DNA of 64,000 nt from Sisyra terminalis (GCA_958496175.1 OY292279.1:22010001-22074000), one strand, 5' to 3'; counted from the first letter of the stretch, positions 46,166-58,069 are shown. Translations and numbers: made by a program. Notes: generated by a model not told the origin, from the letters alone.

Positions 46166-46399
46166 CTAAACGGAAAAATAGAACATCTTAATAATTTTTT
46201 ATAACACTGGATAAACATGGAGTAATAAATATTGGGATTAATTTTATTAATTTCCATATTGTCACAATAGTACTACCTTGAACAAACAATTCAATGAAAA
46301 ACTCTTAAGGTCACCCTTGAATTTCATCAATATTAGAACAGATGTTTCAAATTAAATAATGAACATAAAAGATGTCAATTGAGCAAACTAAAATTTGAG

Positions 46400-46435
46400 T
46401 ATAAAAAGGCTCTATCCGCTTATGGTAAGCATCTT
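46400..46435 (+). promoter_or_regulatory. TATA-box promoter of secreted-protein gene 1
   Basis: TATAAAAAG at 46400-46408 is followed about 25-30 bp later by TCTTCAACAGTTTC, which could hold an initiator. The coding start is at 46482. The box is only 235 bp from the CSGALNACT stalk exon on the other strand. Confidence 0.65.
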
Positions 46436-46481
46436 CAACAGTTTCTTGCATCCAAGAAAAAGTGAAAATTTAATTTTAAAC

Positions 46482-47618
46482 ATGAAATTCTTCAACGTTT
46501 CTCTTACGTTGGCTGTACTCAGTTGCGCCATTATTGGGGTAAGATTTTAAAAGTATTTTTTAAAAATTGATATTGTCAGTAAATTTTGTCTTTATCATTC
46601 CAAAGGCTTTTTCCGTGCCATCTGACGCTTTGAACGAAGCTCAGGACGTAGCTGAAAACGTCGTTGATGAAGCAAAAAACGCAGCTTCCCAAGCTCAAGA
46701 TAGTATTGCAGATGGTGTTGATCAAGCCAAGGAAACCGCTCTAAATACTGTTGACCAAATCAAAAAAAATGCTGGTAAGTGATGCTTTTTCATCTTCATA
46801 ATACTTAATTAAAATAAAATAATTATTTCATTCATTTTTGAATAAAATATATTATAATAATATAATGAAATGAATATTTTCTAGGAGTGGTTGCTGAAGA
46901 ATTATCTGACGCCCTTAAGGAACCAGAAGAGGCTATCAATAATGCTCTGGATAACTTGAAAGATGTCGCTGGCAATATAGAATCTGCAATTAAAAACGCT
47001 GTGGGTCAATTAGATGATCCGGAAAAAGCTCTAAACTTAGTTAGTGGTGCTATTTCAACTGGAGCTAAATTAGCTCAAGACATTGTAAATAAAGGTGTCG
47101 ATTTAATTGCAAAACCAGTCAACAAAGTGGTGGGAGAAGCCGGAAAAAAATTGAACCAAACTGTATTGGACGCTATAGATCAATTGGGAGCCATTGAACA
47201 ATGTGCTCAAGATAACGGAAAAAGTGTTATTCCTAGAGATGGAGTGGAACAACTTGTTGAATGTGTCAATGGCGAAATCCAAATTATAGAATCTAGCGTC
47301 CGGAATGCTGTCGGTGCTATTGGAAAAGCTGTCGATTTGTTCGTTGGATTACCAACGGAACTTGTAGGCTGTATTCCTAAACCATTATATTTTACAAAAA
47401 TGCTTAAAGCTGGGGCATGTGTGGTAAGTGTTGGGGTTTCTACTGCTGGACGTGCACTCCAAGTGGGAGCTAAAATGAGTTCTGCAGGAGCAAACATTGG
47501 CCAAGTATTGTCCACATCTATAAGCCGTTCAGTGTTTTGCGTCGGTGACAAATTGTCCACTTTTGTTGATAAGGCAGCTGGAGCCGGAGTCGATGTTGCC
47601 AAATGTCTTCAAAAGTAA
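46482..47618 (+). CDS. Secreted helix-rich protein, gene 1 (319 aa)
   Basis: Exons 46482-46538, 46606-46774 and 46885-47618 join in frame (phases 0 and 1) with GT-AG introns of 67 and 110 bp. The 19-residue first exon MKFFNVSLTLAVLSCAIIG plus AFS is a signal peptide, so the product should be secreted. Residues about 25-160 are Ala/Asp/Glu/Lys/Asn-rich with heptad-like repeats (SDALNEAQDVAENVVDEAKN; EAINNALDNLKDVAGNIESA), resembling LEA or apolipoprotein-like amphipathic helices in composition only. The C-terminal half holds about six cysteines (EQCAQ, VECVN, VGCIP, GACVV, FCVG, KCLQK) and is Gly/Val/Ser-rich. AATAAA lies at 47664. The family is not recognised. The 131-codon antisense ORF is a shadow. 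Confidence 0.85.
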
Positions 47619-47663
47619 TTTCCAGACTAAATGATCCAATTTCAATTGTAACGGAGCATATTA

Positions 47664-47669
47664 AATAAA
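47664..47669 (+). terminator. Polyadenylation signal of gene 1
   Basis: AATAAA lies 46 nt after the TAA stop and is followed by a T-rich region. Confidence 0.65.
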
Positions 47670-47964
47670 TGTGAAAAACAATTTCAATAATTTGATGTTT
47701 TTTGTTAACCTCTTAAACTTTATTTTTCTTATCGTTAGTAAAAATTTCAGTACCTATTTTACGCATACCGATTTCTAGAAGATATTTTTCTACTTCGTAC
47801 AAAAAAATTTATACTTTTAGTCATAAAATGGTAAAATATTTTAGGTAAAAATTCTTTTAAGTTCAAAGTTTTGGAATCTTAAAAAGACGACATAGCTGCT
47901 CATGGTTGTAATAATCCACATTAAACAACTTAATGAAATATAAAAGTTTTTTCTAATTGCACTC

Positions 47965-49600
47965 AGTGATGTTAAAAAGAAGTATTGCAGATACCTTGAA
48001 AGAACTTAAAAGTATCTAATATACTGTATCTTAAATCCTTTATTTTTGGGTCAAAAGTTACTAGTATCCTAGTTATGTTTTAAAAGGAGCTGTTTTTTTA
48101 CTAAAGGCTGTTATAGAAGTATGTTAAAATACTATTAGACATGTAAAAATTTTGAGAAAATTTTCGTATTTAATGTTAAAGCATCTGTGGAAATTTTAAA
48201 GTGATTGACTAAGTTATTAAAAAGTTATTGCAATTTAAAAAAGCGATGATTTTATACGCTAATATACTGTATCTTAACATAGTTCCTTTATTTCTTGACC
48301 AAAAGTAACTACTCTCCTAGATATGTTTTAAAAGGAATGGTATTTTTTAATTGAAAGATGTTAGGGAGTAATGTCAAATCGCTACCAGATAACCAAAAAT
48401 TTATAAGAGTATGTTGAATTCAATGCTTAAGTTCTTGTGAAAATTTTAACGGAATTCTTTTCTTGTGAAAACTAAGTCGTTGAGTTAAAAAGTTATTACA
48501 ATTTAAAAATACTATGATTTTATATGTATTTTAATGGAGATTCGGTAAAAGTGTGTTTTTTACTTGAAAAATTAATAAGTTTAAAGAAACTGTGGCAACA
48601 CTGTCGTCAACTGAGACGTACGTAGTACATTTGGTTAGATAAAAATTAAACTTATAATTTCTTTGTCACACTCTTGAGTTTACAGTATAAAGCGAAAAAG
48701 AAAGAAATAAGTCGAATAATTTATTTTAAAAATGTTGCGCATGTCGCGCATGCTCACTTACATCATGTGAGAAAAACATACTGAAGTTGCTGAGGCTGTC
48801 AACCAATAAATTCGAATGCGTTATCTCGTTTTCATCATGTTATATAATATTGAATAATTAATTATTTTTTTTAGATATAATTGTCTTATACACATGCTGA
48901 TTTTTTGTTTTATTAAGATGTAATCATATTAAAAATTATACATTCATAACTTATGGGCATCAATAATCAATAATTTTTTGATTAATTATGTTGAAATGAA
49001 GGCATATTCAGTTCCAAAAGTTATTCAAAAGTTTTCTATATTTTTTAATTTTGTTTGAAATTTTTGGTAAAATTTCCGTTTTTCTCTTAAACTATATACA
49101 GTTTTTTAAGTATCGGCCTATTTATACGCCTCATGGTACGCTAGGCAACGTAATTATTCATGAATTTCTATTTTTATATACTTTTTCCTCCGGTTGTATC
49201 TCCGTAACATCCTTAAAAAGTATCTTAGATACCGGAAAGTAATTTAGATACCGACATACCTTGAGATAAGATATGGAGTTTCATTTTGTTTTGATCTATA
49301 ATTTTCATTTTCTACCACTTATATTATTCTTCCGTCGCTTTAAAGTATGTTGTGTTTACAGAAGACAAAGCATGCATACTTTCCTTTTTTTAAGTTAGTA
49401 ATGAAAAGAAATACTTACCAACAATTGTACTTAATACGTTCATTATATACAAAGTAACATAAAAAGTACCTTTTTAAGTATCTTAAAAAGTAACTTAAGA
49501 CAAGTTTTTACCTAAAATAACTTGAGATAATATTTAAAAAGTTACTTATCTAGTATTTAGATACTTTCCTGAAGTATCTTTGACAGCTTTGACTTTAGTG
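47965..49600. mobile_element. hAT-like non-autonomous element with AGTATCT/AAGTAACT subterminal repeats
   Basis: The right end, read inward on the minus strand, is CAAAGCTGTCAAAGATACTT followed by repeated GTATCTAAATACT, AAGTAACTTTTTAAAT and similar. The left end CAGTGATGTTAAAAAGAAGT is followed by AGATACCTTGAAAG and AAAAGTATCT. Dense AAGTATCT/AAGTAACT subterminal repeats are typical of one hAT group. No transposase ORF was seen. The right end closely matches the element at 56.30-56.61 kb. No clean 8-bp duplication was found, so the left boundary is uncertain. Confidence 0.55.
48016..48540 (+). repeat. Tandem duplication, two units of about 250-280 bp
   Basis: Unit 1 (about 48016-48260) and unit 2 (about 48261-48540) both start with AATATACTGTATCTTAA. 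They share TCAAAAGTTACTAGTATCCT / CCAAAAGTAACTACTCTCCT, ATGTTTTAAAAGGA, GTGGAAATTTTAA / GTGAAAATTTTAA and TTAAAAAGTTATT, and end near TGATTTTATA. The tandem lies inside the hAT-like element. Confidence 0.75.
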
Positions 49601-49749
49601 TACCTCGTCTATGTATGACATTTATTCAGATGCTCGAAGAATACATTGATAGTTGAGTCTTACTAAAGTACATATGTATATCTTCCATTATGAGATCCTT
49701 GTGAACGTTATATGTACCGGAATTACTTAATTGTACACCGCATTTTCAA

Positions 49750-50560
49750 ATCTACAGCTATAGCCTTTCAAGTATTTGCTGAAATTGACCTATTACCTGC
49801 TTTTAGCAGTGATATCTCATCTGCGAAGATAGCAACCATGGTTCCATGGTCTCGTCTGTGGGAGGGACTTTGACTACAAAAAGGGAATATATAAAACACT
49901 TTTTTTAAAGAACGCTACCCTGTGTAACTTCAGACTTAATGGCTTATTCTGCTGTCATATCTTTACCGTAGCTGACGTAGAAAAGTTTTCTTTCTTTGTA
50001 ACTTTTTTCTAATTTTGATATCTATAAAATTAGAAGCATTTTTATAAGGTTAGACATGGTAGTTCAGTTTTTACGCATAAGGTTCTCATTCCACATTATA
50101 TCGAAAGCCTAGCATAAATCCAGGAAGACAGTGGAAGAGTATTTTTTTTATGGATACAGTTGGTGATGATAATTGTCATTTTCTGAATCTACGAGATTGT
50201 TGAGTCGCTATCTGAAGCCAAACTGATCAGTGGAAATGATTTTATTATCATCCAGAATGGATTGTATGTTTTTAATGTTTTTAAGATCAATTTTTTCATA
50301 CAGTTTCAACTAAAATCACGGTAGATTAATAGGTAGTTACAATTAAGTTTTAAGTTCTTAGTTTTTCTGCTTTTATGGATCTGCATACTTCTGCTCCCTT
50401 CGAAGATGAGGGATGTAATCTATAGAACATCATATTATTAGAATAAGCCAACAAAAAATGGTACTGTTTCTACTGAAAGCTCCTTTACCATTCTTTTCAC
50501 TATTCTTATTGGCCCAGATTCTTTGGTAACATTTATCCCCAGAATTTTGTCTTTCATCTC
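49750..50560 (-). pseudogene. LINE reverse transcriptase fragment
   Basis: The minus strand (50560 to 49750, several frames) shows TDQFGFR (about 50215), VFLDLC-AFDIMW (about 50130-50090), SEVTQGSVL (about 49920) and IFADEISLL (about 49830-49800). These match, in order, QFGFRxxxST, VFLDLSKAFDTV, GVPQGSVLGP and the catalytic YADD box (here FADE) of Jockey/CR1-type LINE RT. Stops interrupt every block. Confidence 0.82.
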
Positions 50561-50704
50561 CTATAGGGTGATAGTTATGATTTTTGCAGCTTTGTATAAG
50601 TTTCATAATGTCTTTTTTCTCGGTTATTAGAATTTCAACTTAAATTAGGTTCTATACTTTTTTAGGTGCTTGGCAAACAGCACAACCTTATCCAGGTAAC
50701 TTTT

Positions 50705-52180
50705 TGTCCAGTCTCTTGTTTCAAAAGGATATAACTAATTCTGAAATTTATAAAGAGAGATTACTGCCACTGCTGAAAAAAATATATCCAATTTGATTTT
50801 CTTATCATTCTTTTTTTAAATTTTCAAGGTATGTGTAGTAAAAATGTCGGATATAGAACTTTTTAATGTTTTTTTTTTTTTTTTTTTGGTAAGAGAAAGG
50901 ATATAAAAGGAACCCTTTTTTCCAAGAATTTAATTTGATTTTCTCCTAGAATTTATTTCATTCGTTTTTTTTTCACATATTTATAAAGTATAGATTCTTG
51001 TGACTATCAATTTCACAATTAGGTAGTAAGCTTCTCCTGTATTTACTCTTTCCAACTAACTATTGAACAAAAGTTCTTTATTAAGTTCAGGTGCAATTTT
51101 ACAAATGCTATGAAGTATACTTGAATCGTTAGTAAATAAAACTATTAAAAGCACATCAAGACGAGCAAATGGAATAAATCGTTTTAAAGAACTTTTATAT
51201 ACTACAACAAACAATTGACGGCTTAAAGGGAAGCTCTTGTGTGAGTGATACATACACCTGATTTAATTCCCAATGATGCTCGTTTATGTACATACTATAC
51301 AATGATCGATTCGATGACAAAAGAGTTAAAAGCGTTACCTTTTATAAAAGGTTTTATTCACAACAAATAACGCTCCTGTGAAAATGACCAAGCTGATCTA
51401 AAACTGATGATAAATTTTCAATTTCCATTATGCACATTATAGGATAGAACAATACAAAACATATTGAAATTCAAAACGTTTTCATTATAAATCTATTAAA
51501 GCTTACCTATCAAGTTTCGTTTCTAGTTAATATACTGTTGTTTTTTTTTATGTATTTACATTAAAAAAACCTTAAAACATTGGCGTACTTAATGCAAAAA
51601 ACTATTGAAATAAACCTTTTCAAAATATGAAATATAAAACGATTTTACATACATCAAACATTGGCAATATTTGCAAAAAAAAAATTATACATTGTACTTT
51701 TCATTATATAATTATAATTTAGGTAGAAATGAATAATGAAATCAATATAAAAAATAATCATTTTCATATAATTTTTATTAACTTCGATCCTAAGTTTGTC
51801 TTTGATTTTTATGGTTCCCATGATTTGAAATCTTTTATAATATAATAATAAAGATAAGATTTATAAAAAGATAGATTGACAGAGAGGTAAGATATCTTAT
51901 AACTTTAATAATACTTTTTTACTTTAATATTATTATATATGATCACATAAAAACAGTAAAAAACTGCCACACGTGGAGAAAAGTAGAAAAAAACCGTGTT
52001 CATTACATAAATAGACATAATGCATATGATCTAAAAAAAAATGTTTAAACTAAGTTCTAAACTGATATAAAAACATAATGTAGCTGTTAGTTTTTAACTT
52101 TACTGGGTTAAATTAAATAAATTTTCATTGAAAAATGCTAACAAAATTGTTAAACTCAATGCCAAAAACTAGCACCTATT
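50705..52180. other. Intergenic AT-rich stretch, nothing recognised
   Basis: A long T-run lies at about 50869-50887. No coding signal with a domain or splice context was found; the minus ORF 51056-51253 is unassigned. Confidence 0.4.
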
Positions 52181-52189
52181 AACCAGGCA

Positions 52190-52432
52190 TAAAAATGACG
52201 TCACAGTACAGAAAATTCAAAATTCCATGGGCATTTCCTTATGACAAATGTATTTTCACACAAAGGCAAAGGCTGTTTAAATCGTTTAAGGATCATTTTA
52301 GTGATATAAACCATTTAAAATCTACACAACCAATGTTTCAATGGTAATCACTCAATGATCTGTTTATACCTTGGTTTCAAGTCGAGTGCTGATGCGTACT
52401 GTGATGTTACAGAAGACCCATGAATATATTTT
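52190..52432 (-). mobile_element. MITE family TGACGTCACAGTAC, copy 2
   Basis: Ends are AAAATGACGTCACAGTAC on the left and GTACTGTGATGTTACAGAAG, then ACCCAT, on the right. In reverse complement the internal sequence follows copy 1 at 9318-9690 closely. It is about 130 bp shorter, so copy 1 has an insertion or copy 2 a deletion. Confidence 0.75.
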
Positions 52433-52749
52433 TATTCCCCATGAAAATATTTCTAATTAACCGAATCATACATAAAAAAATGATAAAAAATAATAAAAAA
52501 AAGTTACAAACAAAATACCTTTTTATCTAATATGTTTACGCACACAAAATGGAAAGTACTCTTTCTTATTTCATAAATACAAAATAATTTATTCTAAACA
52601 ATGATCAGTTTTTTTTCAAACTGAAAAAAATATTAAAAGTAGTAATATAAAAAAAAATAATAAAATGATAGTTGACTGACTGACTGACATTATTCATAAT
52701 TGAAGAATTTAATAATATTTAAAAAATAATATTTTTTTAACATTTTTAT

Positions 52750-52880
52750 CTCACGAATTCAGTTTTGGTTTCGGTCGTAGTTTCGACTTGACAACAGCCG
52801 AAACTGAAACTAAGCCGAAACTCGTTTTTTGACCGAAACTATGTCAAAACCGAAACCGAAAATTCGGTTGGACACTAGTT
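52750..52880. mobile_element. Cluster of TTTCGG/CCGAAA motifs, hAT-like subterminal relic
   Basis: About eight copies of GTTTCGG or CCGAAAC in both orientations occur within 130 bp, ending CCGAAAATTCGGTTGG. Such clusters are found in subterminal regions of some hAT elements. Element ends were not found. Confidence 0.4.
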
Positions 52881-53383
52881 ACCATATATTGAACAACGTT
52901 CAACACGAATTATATTATATGAACCACCGATAAGAATTTTGTTTTTTCCATTGGGCTAAGAATCCTTAAAAACTAAGATTTTTACGATAAGTCTAACTAA
53001 AAATTTATAATTTCAATTTTTTAATATTTTTCATTTAATATTTTTCTGGTATAAAGCATATTAGAATAGTAAAATTTGAAACTAAATTATCATTAATAAA
53101 GTAACGAAAAATAAATATTTACCTTAAAAAATATAAATATGATGGGAAGTTATTCACCCCATTAACAATTACTTAAAGTAGCTGAGTCATATGTTTTCAT
53201 TTTTTAATATTTTTTTTGGTTTACTTGATTTCAGGAAATAAATATAGATATTTCAATGATTAATCTGATAACTTATTTTTGACTTAAAAAAACACCATAT
53301 TGACATCCGCAAAATTTTTCGTATTTTCTTGAATCAATGCTTTAAAAATAATTAAAAAAACAACGATGTTTTTTAAATTTGAT

Positions 53384-53415
53384 AATATAAAAGCAGAAAT
53401 TTTGTTCAGTTATGT
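53384..53415 (+). promoter_or_regulatory. TATA box and initiator of secreted-protein gene 2
   Basis: AATATAAAAGCAG near 53384 is followed by GTTCAGTTAT about 25 bp later, a good arthropod initiator (TCAGT). The coding start is at 53465, about 50 nt downstream. Gene 3 has the same TATAAAAGCA core. Confidence 0.6.
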
Positions 53416-53464
53416 TATATTAAGTTCCAGTGCTCTAAGTGTTTTGCTCAAATATAAAACCAAT

Positions 53465-54227
53465 ATGTTAGGCTTAACAAAAATTATTTTGTTGTGCTTT
53501 CTAGTATTGGATTATAAAGCTGTATGTAAATTTTTTTTGAGGAAAAAAAATATTAAAACTTTTTATTTTGTTATAGGTGTATACGACACCAATAGAAAAA
53601 GAAACTGGTGATATCCAAAAGAATATTATCAAAAAAGATTTGTTCTACGATTTAATAGGAAGACATTTACAGATTTTGAAGAATTCTGGCGAAAAAGTAG
53701 AGACGAAAGACAAAGATGTTTTCAATGAAGGTACGCAAGGTTTGACCGGTCTAATTGATAAAATAATTCGGCAGTCGAAGGACATTATCAAGAAAGCAGT
53801 AGAAAATTTTGAAAAGCCAATTCAAATTGCCTATAAGGAAGCAAAGGAAATATTTTACGCATGCATCAATAGTGATTTACCAAATAAAATATTGGCCACA
53901 CATATTGAACCGATGAAAAAAATTATTGATAAACTTAATGTTGATGCTCAGGAAATTTTACATGAAGCCCCTGATTCCTTCATGGATTGTTTCAATTTGA
54001 TTAAGTTGGAAAAAAACCCCGGTTTACACCATTTGTCTAATTGCTCCCACGATGAATCAACAATGGGAAATTTATGGAACTTGATTCCCAAGTATGAAGA
54101 AAAGTTAGCAGAACTTTTTAAAACAATGAACTACGATTTCAATGATATTGTTTTGCCTGTATTTGAAAATTGTTTCAGTGATGCTTATTTGACTGCTAAA
54201 AATTTCGATACCTTATCTGATCACTAA
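53465..54227 (+). CDS. Secreted four-cysteine helical protein, gene 2 (235 aa)
   Basis: Exons 53465-53521 (57 nt) and 53577-54227 are separated by a 55-bp intron, phase 0. The first exon encodes MLGLTKIILLCFLVLDYKA, a signal peptide, and the mature part begins near VYTTPIEKE. The body is mostly helical and acidic/basic balanced, with GLTGLIDKIIRQSKDIIKKA, AQEILHEAPDS and WNLIPKYEEKLAELF. Four cysteines (IFYAC, MDCF, SNCSHD, ENCF) are shared with gene 3 and could form two disulfides. Overall identity to gene 3 is high, strongest after residue 65. AATAAA lies at 54315. The family is unrecognised, and the extracellular role is inferred only from the signal peptide and cysteines. Confidence 0.87.
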
Positions 54228-55039
54228 TTTTTTTAATTATTCATAAATTAAAAACCATCGCAATTATTCTTTCTGATTCTTAGATTTGTAATATATTAAG
54301 TAGAATAATTTTTTAATAAATGCATATTTTTTGTAATAAATAACTTTGTAATTTTTAATATCCTACATATTTTTATCCTGTCTAGGTATTCATAAGTCTT
54401 CTTCATAAAAATATTTCTAATAATATCCTCTGAACAGTAACTAATGCATCATATATTAAAGTCACTCTAGCTCTTCTGTTGTAGGTATAAGCATATCAAC
54501 TAATATTAAAAATTATTTTCGTTAAGGAATATTTAATAAAAATGCAAGTTTTCATTTTGAAAGTAGCAGTGTGCTTCAGTAAATCTTAATAATTCAGAAA
54601 AACGAGCAAGAGGCAAGAAAAAATGAAACACAGTTTTTATTAAATTTATTAAAGTATTCCAAAAACTAAAAAAAAAACTTATTTGTAAAGCATATTTTTT
54701 GAGAAGCTTTTGATTGCTTTAAAGTTTGAATTACTTTTAAAATTGAAATTCTTAACTTCATAAAATATTTTACAAAAAAAATCCAGAGAATTTTTTTCCG
54801 AAAGTAGCATTTTTAATGGTTGGCGAAGATATTTCTTCATCGATTTATTTACTGTAGCTCCAATTACAATGATAAAAAGCAGCCAAGATCCAGCAAAATC
54901 ATTATTTCACTACTTCATTATAAAGCTTCATATACATATAATATATCATTATTGTTAGCGTAATATATGAGTGATTTATCGCTAGAATTACTTAAAAAAA
55001 TGCAAAATATTAATAAGTCCAATAACAGAAAATAGCCCT

Positions 55040-55480
55040 GGTCTAGATTCTAGGACATTAGAGAATCCCAGGGAACGAAATAACCGATACAGCGGTCAAA
55101 AAAGCCTTAGAGGTAAATAAGCTTATGGTGACAATATTTTTTTGGAGAAAAACCTGACGGTAGAGGCATGGAGAGAGTTCTGGAGACATGGAATGTTTTG
55201 CGGCAAGGGCGTCCACAGAAATAGTCCAAAGTAAAGGACTCGGTCCTTGAATCAAGCCCCGAAATTGGAGAAAATAGACTGACAAATTGGTCATACTGAA
55301 CTTACCCACAGCCATAAAATAAAAAAGAATAACCAGCAACTTGCCCAGGATATGGGCAGGATATAGGCCCCAGGCGGGGACAGTTACAGTTAGCCATTTA
55401 ATGAAAGAAGGCAGAGTCTACATTAACAGCCGAAAAGAACAACAATTGTCAAATTCTATAAAGTAGTGCCAGAAATCGTG
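55040..55480. pseudogene. LINE debris: RNase H-like piece (+) and RT-like piece (-)
   Basis: On the plus strand about 55045-55110 reads WILGH-RIPGNEITDTAVKKA in a best-fit frame with one stop, similar to the RNase H block WxPGHxGIxGNExADxLA. On the minus strand, the 93-codon ORF 55058-55339 reads RGLIQGPSPLLWTISVDALA, similar to RGCPQGGVLSPLLWxxxVDxLL of the RT palm. The two lie in opposite orientation, so two fragments may have been joined, or one match may be fortuitous. Confidence 0.5.
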
Positions 55481-55644
55481 GAAGGGCATCGAAAAGATAA
55501 TAAAGTACCTAAATTCAACTGACATAATCAATAAAATGTAAAGAATTTATTATTAATCACATGTTATTACTGTTACTGTTATTTTTATTGTTGCACTAGA
55601 AGATAATAAACTGTTGGATAGCAGATCGCTTAATTAAGTCGTCC

Positions 55645-55810
55645 TTGGAATTATTCAATTGGGGTCTTTTTGGAATTGCCCAATTGGTACCTTAGTGAGA
55701 TTGCCCCATTGGGACTTTATTGGGAATGCCTAATTGGGTCTCAAAAAGAATTTGCATTACTTCCTAAACTGGAGCCCAATGGGACAGCCCAATAGGAACC
55801 TCATAGGGTT
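55645..55810 (+). repeat. Degenerate minisatellite, unit about 25 bp
   Basis: GGAATTGCCCAATTGGTACC, GAGATTGCCCCATTGGGACT and GGGAATGCCTAATTGGGTCT repeat every 24-27 bp about four times. Two partial inverted units follow (GGAGCCCAATGGG, GCCCAATAGGAACC). No coding meaning was seen. Confidence 0.8.
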
Positions 55811-56297
55811 CACTGGAAAATTTCTAGTAGAGTAGAAACATCAGAATTATTAACAATTTTTGTCCTTTAAACGTCTTTTCCTTCGGAGGTTTCTCACGAC
55901 AGTGGTCACTCCACTCTCTAAGATTAAAGTATTCTAAAGATAATAGCTACATATTATTGCATTACATGTCAATTTAACTAACTTTATAAAACCCCTGTAA
56001 GTTTTCAATAATTCATCCAAAAATACTACTGTAGCATTATTTAACTGTTCGTCTACTGTAAATAACAAACCTTTTGTATAAATTATTAATTATAACACAC
56101 AAAAATTATTCCAACAAGATTCAAACGTATCTGTTTTTATAGCAGCAGCTTTTCTACAATAATATGAACAAAACACAAAACAAAGACAAAACAGAACATG
56201 TTATCTATATTTAATTAATGTCTTACTTCACTTCATTATTCCTTAATCGTATCGAAGTGCAATAGATGCATATATGCAGAATGAGTATAAACACATT

Positions 56298-56612
56298 TGG
56301 TATACGAATATATAGAGTTGTTTAAAAAAAGTATCTATATTACTTAAAAGTAACTGAGTTCCTTTATTATTTTTTTCTGATTACCTATGATTACCTAACA
56401 ATAGAATCTACTATGTCACGAAACTAAATTTTTACATAGTATACAATGGAACTAAAAGGTACCCATAAGTACCTTAAAAAGTAACATCAGATAAGTATTT
56501 AAGTTCTTTTTTTTAAAAATATCTAGATATCTAAAGTAATTTTAAATACTTTATTAAAAAGTTACTTAATTAGTATCCAGAGACATTCCCAAAGTATCTT
56601 TGACAGCTTTGC
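56298..56612. mobile_element. hAT-like MITE, about 310 bp
   Basis: The left end has AAAGTATCTATATTACTTAA and AAGTAACT; the right end has AAAGTATCTTTGACAGCTTT, as in the element at 47.97-49.60 kb. Both ends carry subterminal AGTATCT/AAGTAACT repeats in inverted orientation. Exact boundaries and duplication are uncertain. Confidence 0.6.
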
Positions 56613-57215
56613 ACATGAGTGTAGGTATATAAGCATCTTGGATATATAAGTTGAAATGTTTTATGTTCTATGTTCTATTTTGAAATGTTCTGTTTTGTCC
56701 AGTTACGCTCTTATATAGGTCAATATATAAAAACTGAACTTTTAGAATCCATTGTGATAGTATACAATTTTGACTAGTTTTATTGATTCCAGAGAGGAAG
56801 TCCATGGTGGTCTTATACAACATTCTTATATTCTAGTAAATTATCTATTTTGAAATATAATTTGGTAAAAAAATTGAGGTGAGCAATTATTTTTCATGTG
56901 TGAAAAAAAACTTTTAACATACATAAACATATTTCAAAAGGATTCGTGTCAAGAAATAGTTAATTAATAATTCTAGATTAGAATGCATGATAAATTCTAA
57001 AATAATATTATTTTCTTAAGTATCAAAATAAATAAATATTGAGAAGTACAATTGAAGAAAATATTGCATTGTACTTCACGGATTTTTAATTCTCTTTTGA
57101 TATCAGATATTTTTCCAAATTTAAAACCCCATTAATATCCGCTGTAATATTTACCATTTTCAGAAAATATTTACATTGAAAACACCAAAACAAAGTTTTC
57201 CATTCAAACTTTTCA

Positions 57216-57245
57216 GTATAAAAGCAAACGCAATACTCAGATTTA
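57216..57245 (+). promoter_or_regulatory. TATA box and initiator of secreted-protein gene 3
   Basis: AGTATAAAAGCAAACG is followed about 20 bp later by CTCAGATTT, an initiator-like site. The coding start is at 57294. The layout matches gene 2. Confidence 0.6.
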
Positions 57246-57293
57246 GCATTACTATTCAAAGTGTTTGATTCAACAGAACATTGCTTTTATAAT

Positions 57294-58065
57294 ATGTTTG
57301 TTTTTGCAAGAACTATTTTTATTTGTATTTTTGTTCTAAAATGCACTACTGTAAGTTATACACGATATTTTAATGCATATATTTTATTTTATGTTCTATT
57401 ATCTTTAAAAGGTATTTTCGGCCCTTTCGGAGTCACCAGTGAAACAGGACGACATTCATAATCAGATTCCAACATTAGATATGGACATCTTTCACAATAT
57501 AGTTAACAAACAGTTTTCAATTTTCAAACAAAACCACACAGAAAAGAAGGATATCAATGTTTTTAATGACGGCTCTAAAGGTTTGACTGGTTTAATTGAC
57601 AAAATTGTTCTTCAAACCAAAGATATCGTCAAAAAAGCCGTAGAAAATATAGAAAAACCTTTCAAAATCGCCTATGGTGAAGTTAAGGAAATATTTTATA
57701 AATGTGTTGATAATGATTTATCCAGCAAAATTCTTGCCACTTATGTGGAGCCACTGAAGAAATTAGCAGATAAATTGAACGCTGATGCTCAGGAAATTTT
57801 ACATGATGCTCCTCATTCGGTTGCGGATTGTTTTAATATGCTTAAACTGGAAAAAACACCTGGTTTTGGCCATCTTTCAAACTGCTCACATGATGATTCA
57901 ACTCTTGGAAACGTATGGAATCTTATTCCGAAATATGAAGAAAAAGTTGCGGAATTGTTTAAAACAATGAACTATGATTTTAATGACTTCGTTCTTCCCA
58001 TTTTCGAAAATTGCTTCACCGACGCATATTTGACGGCTAGAAATTTGGATAATTTGCCAAAGTAA
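57294..58065 (+). CDS. Secreted four-cysteine helical protein, gene 3 (236 aa)
   Basis: Exons 57294-57350 (57 nt) and 57412-58065, with a 61-bp intron in phase 0. The first exon encodes MFVFARTIFICIFVLKCTT, a signal peptide, and the second opens VFSALSESPVKQDD. It is paralogous to gene 2: DVFNEGTQGLTGLIDKI versus NVFNDGSKGLTGLIDKI, LSNCSHDESTMGNLWNLIPK versus LSNCSHDDSTLGNVWNLIPK, and the same four cysteines. N-linked sites differ (NHT near the start only in gene 3). The start at the first-exon Met is chosen because the second exon has no ATG before its conserved region and the signal exon matches gene 2 in length and phase. Confidence 0.87.
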
Positions 58066-58069
58066 TTTT

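Noticed and set aside
47207..47602. 131-codon antisense ORF
   Set aside because: It is a shadow of the Ala/Val/Gly-rich coding exon of gene 1 on the other strand.
57261..57461. ORF reading through the intron of gene 3
   Set aside because: It crosses a good GT-AG intron; the spliced frame continues into the conserved paralogous exon.
57785..57970. Out-of-frame 61-codon ORF within gene 3
   Set aside because: Alternate-frame shadow of the conserved coding exon.
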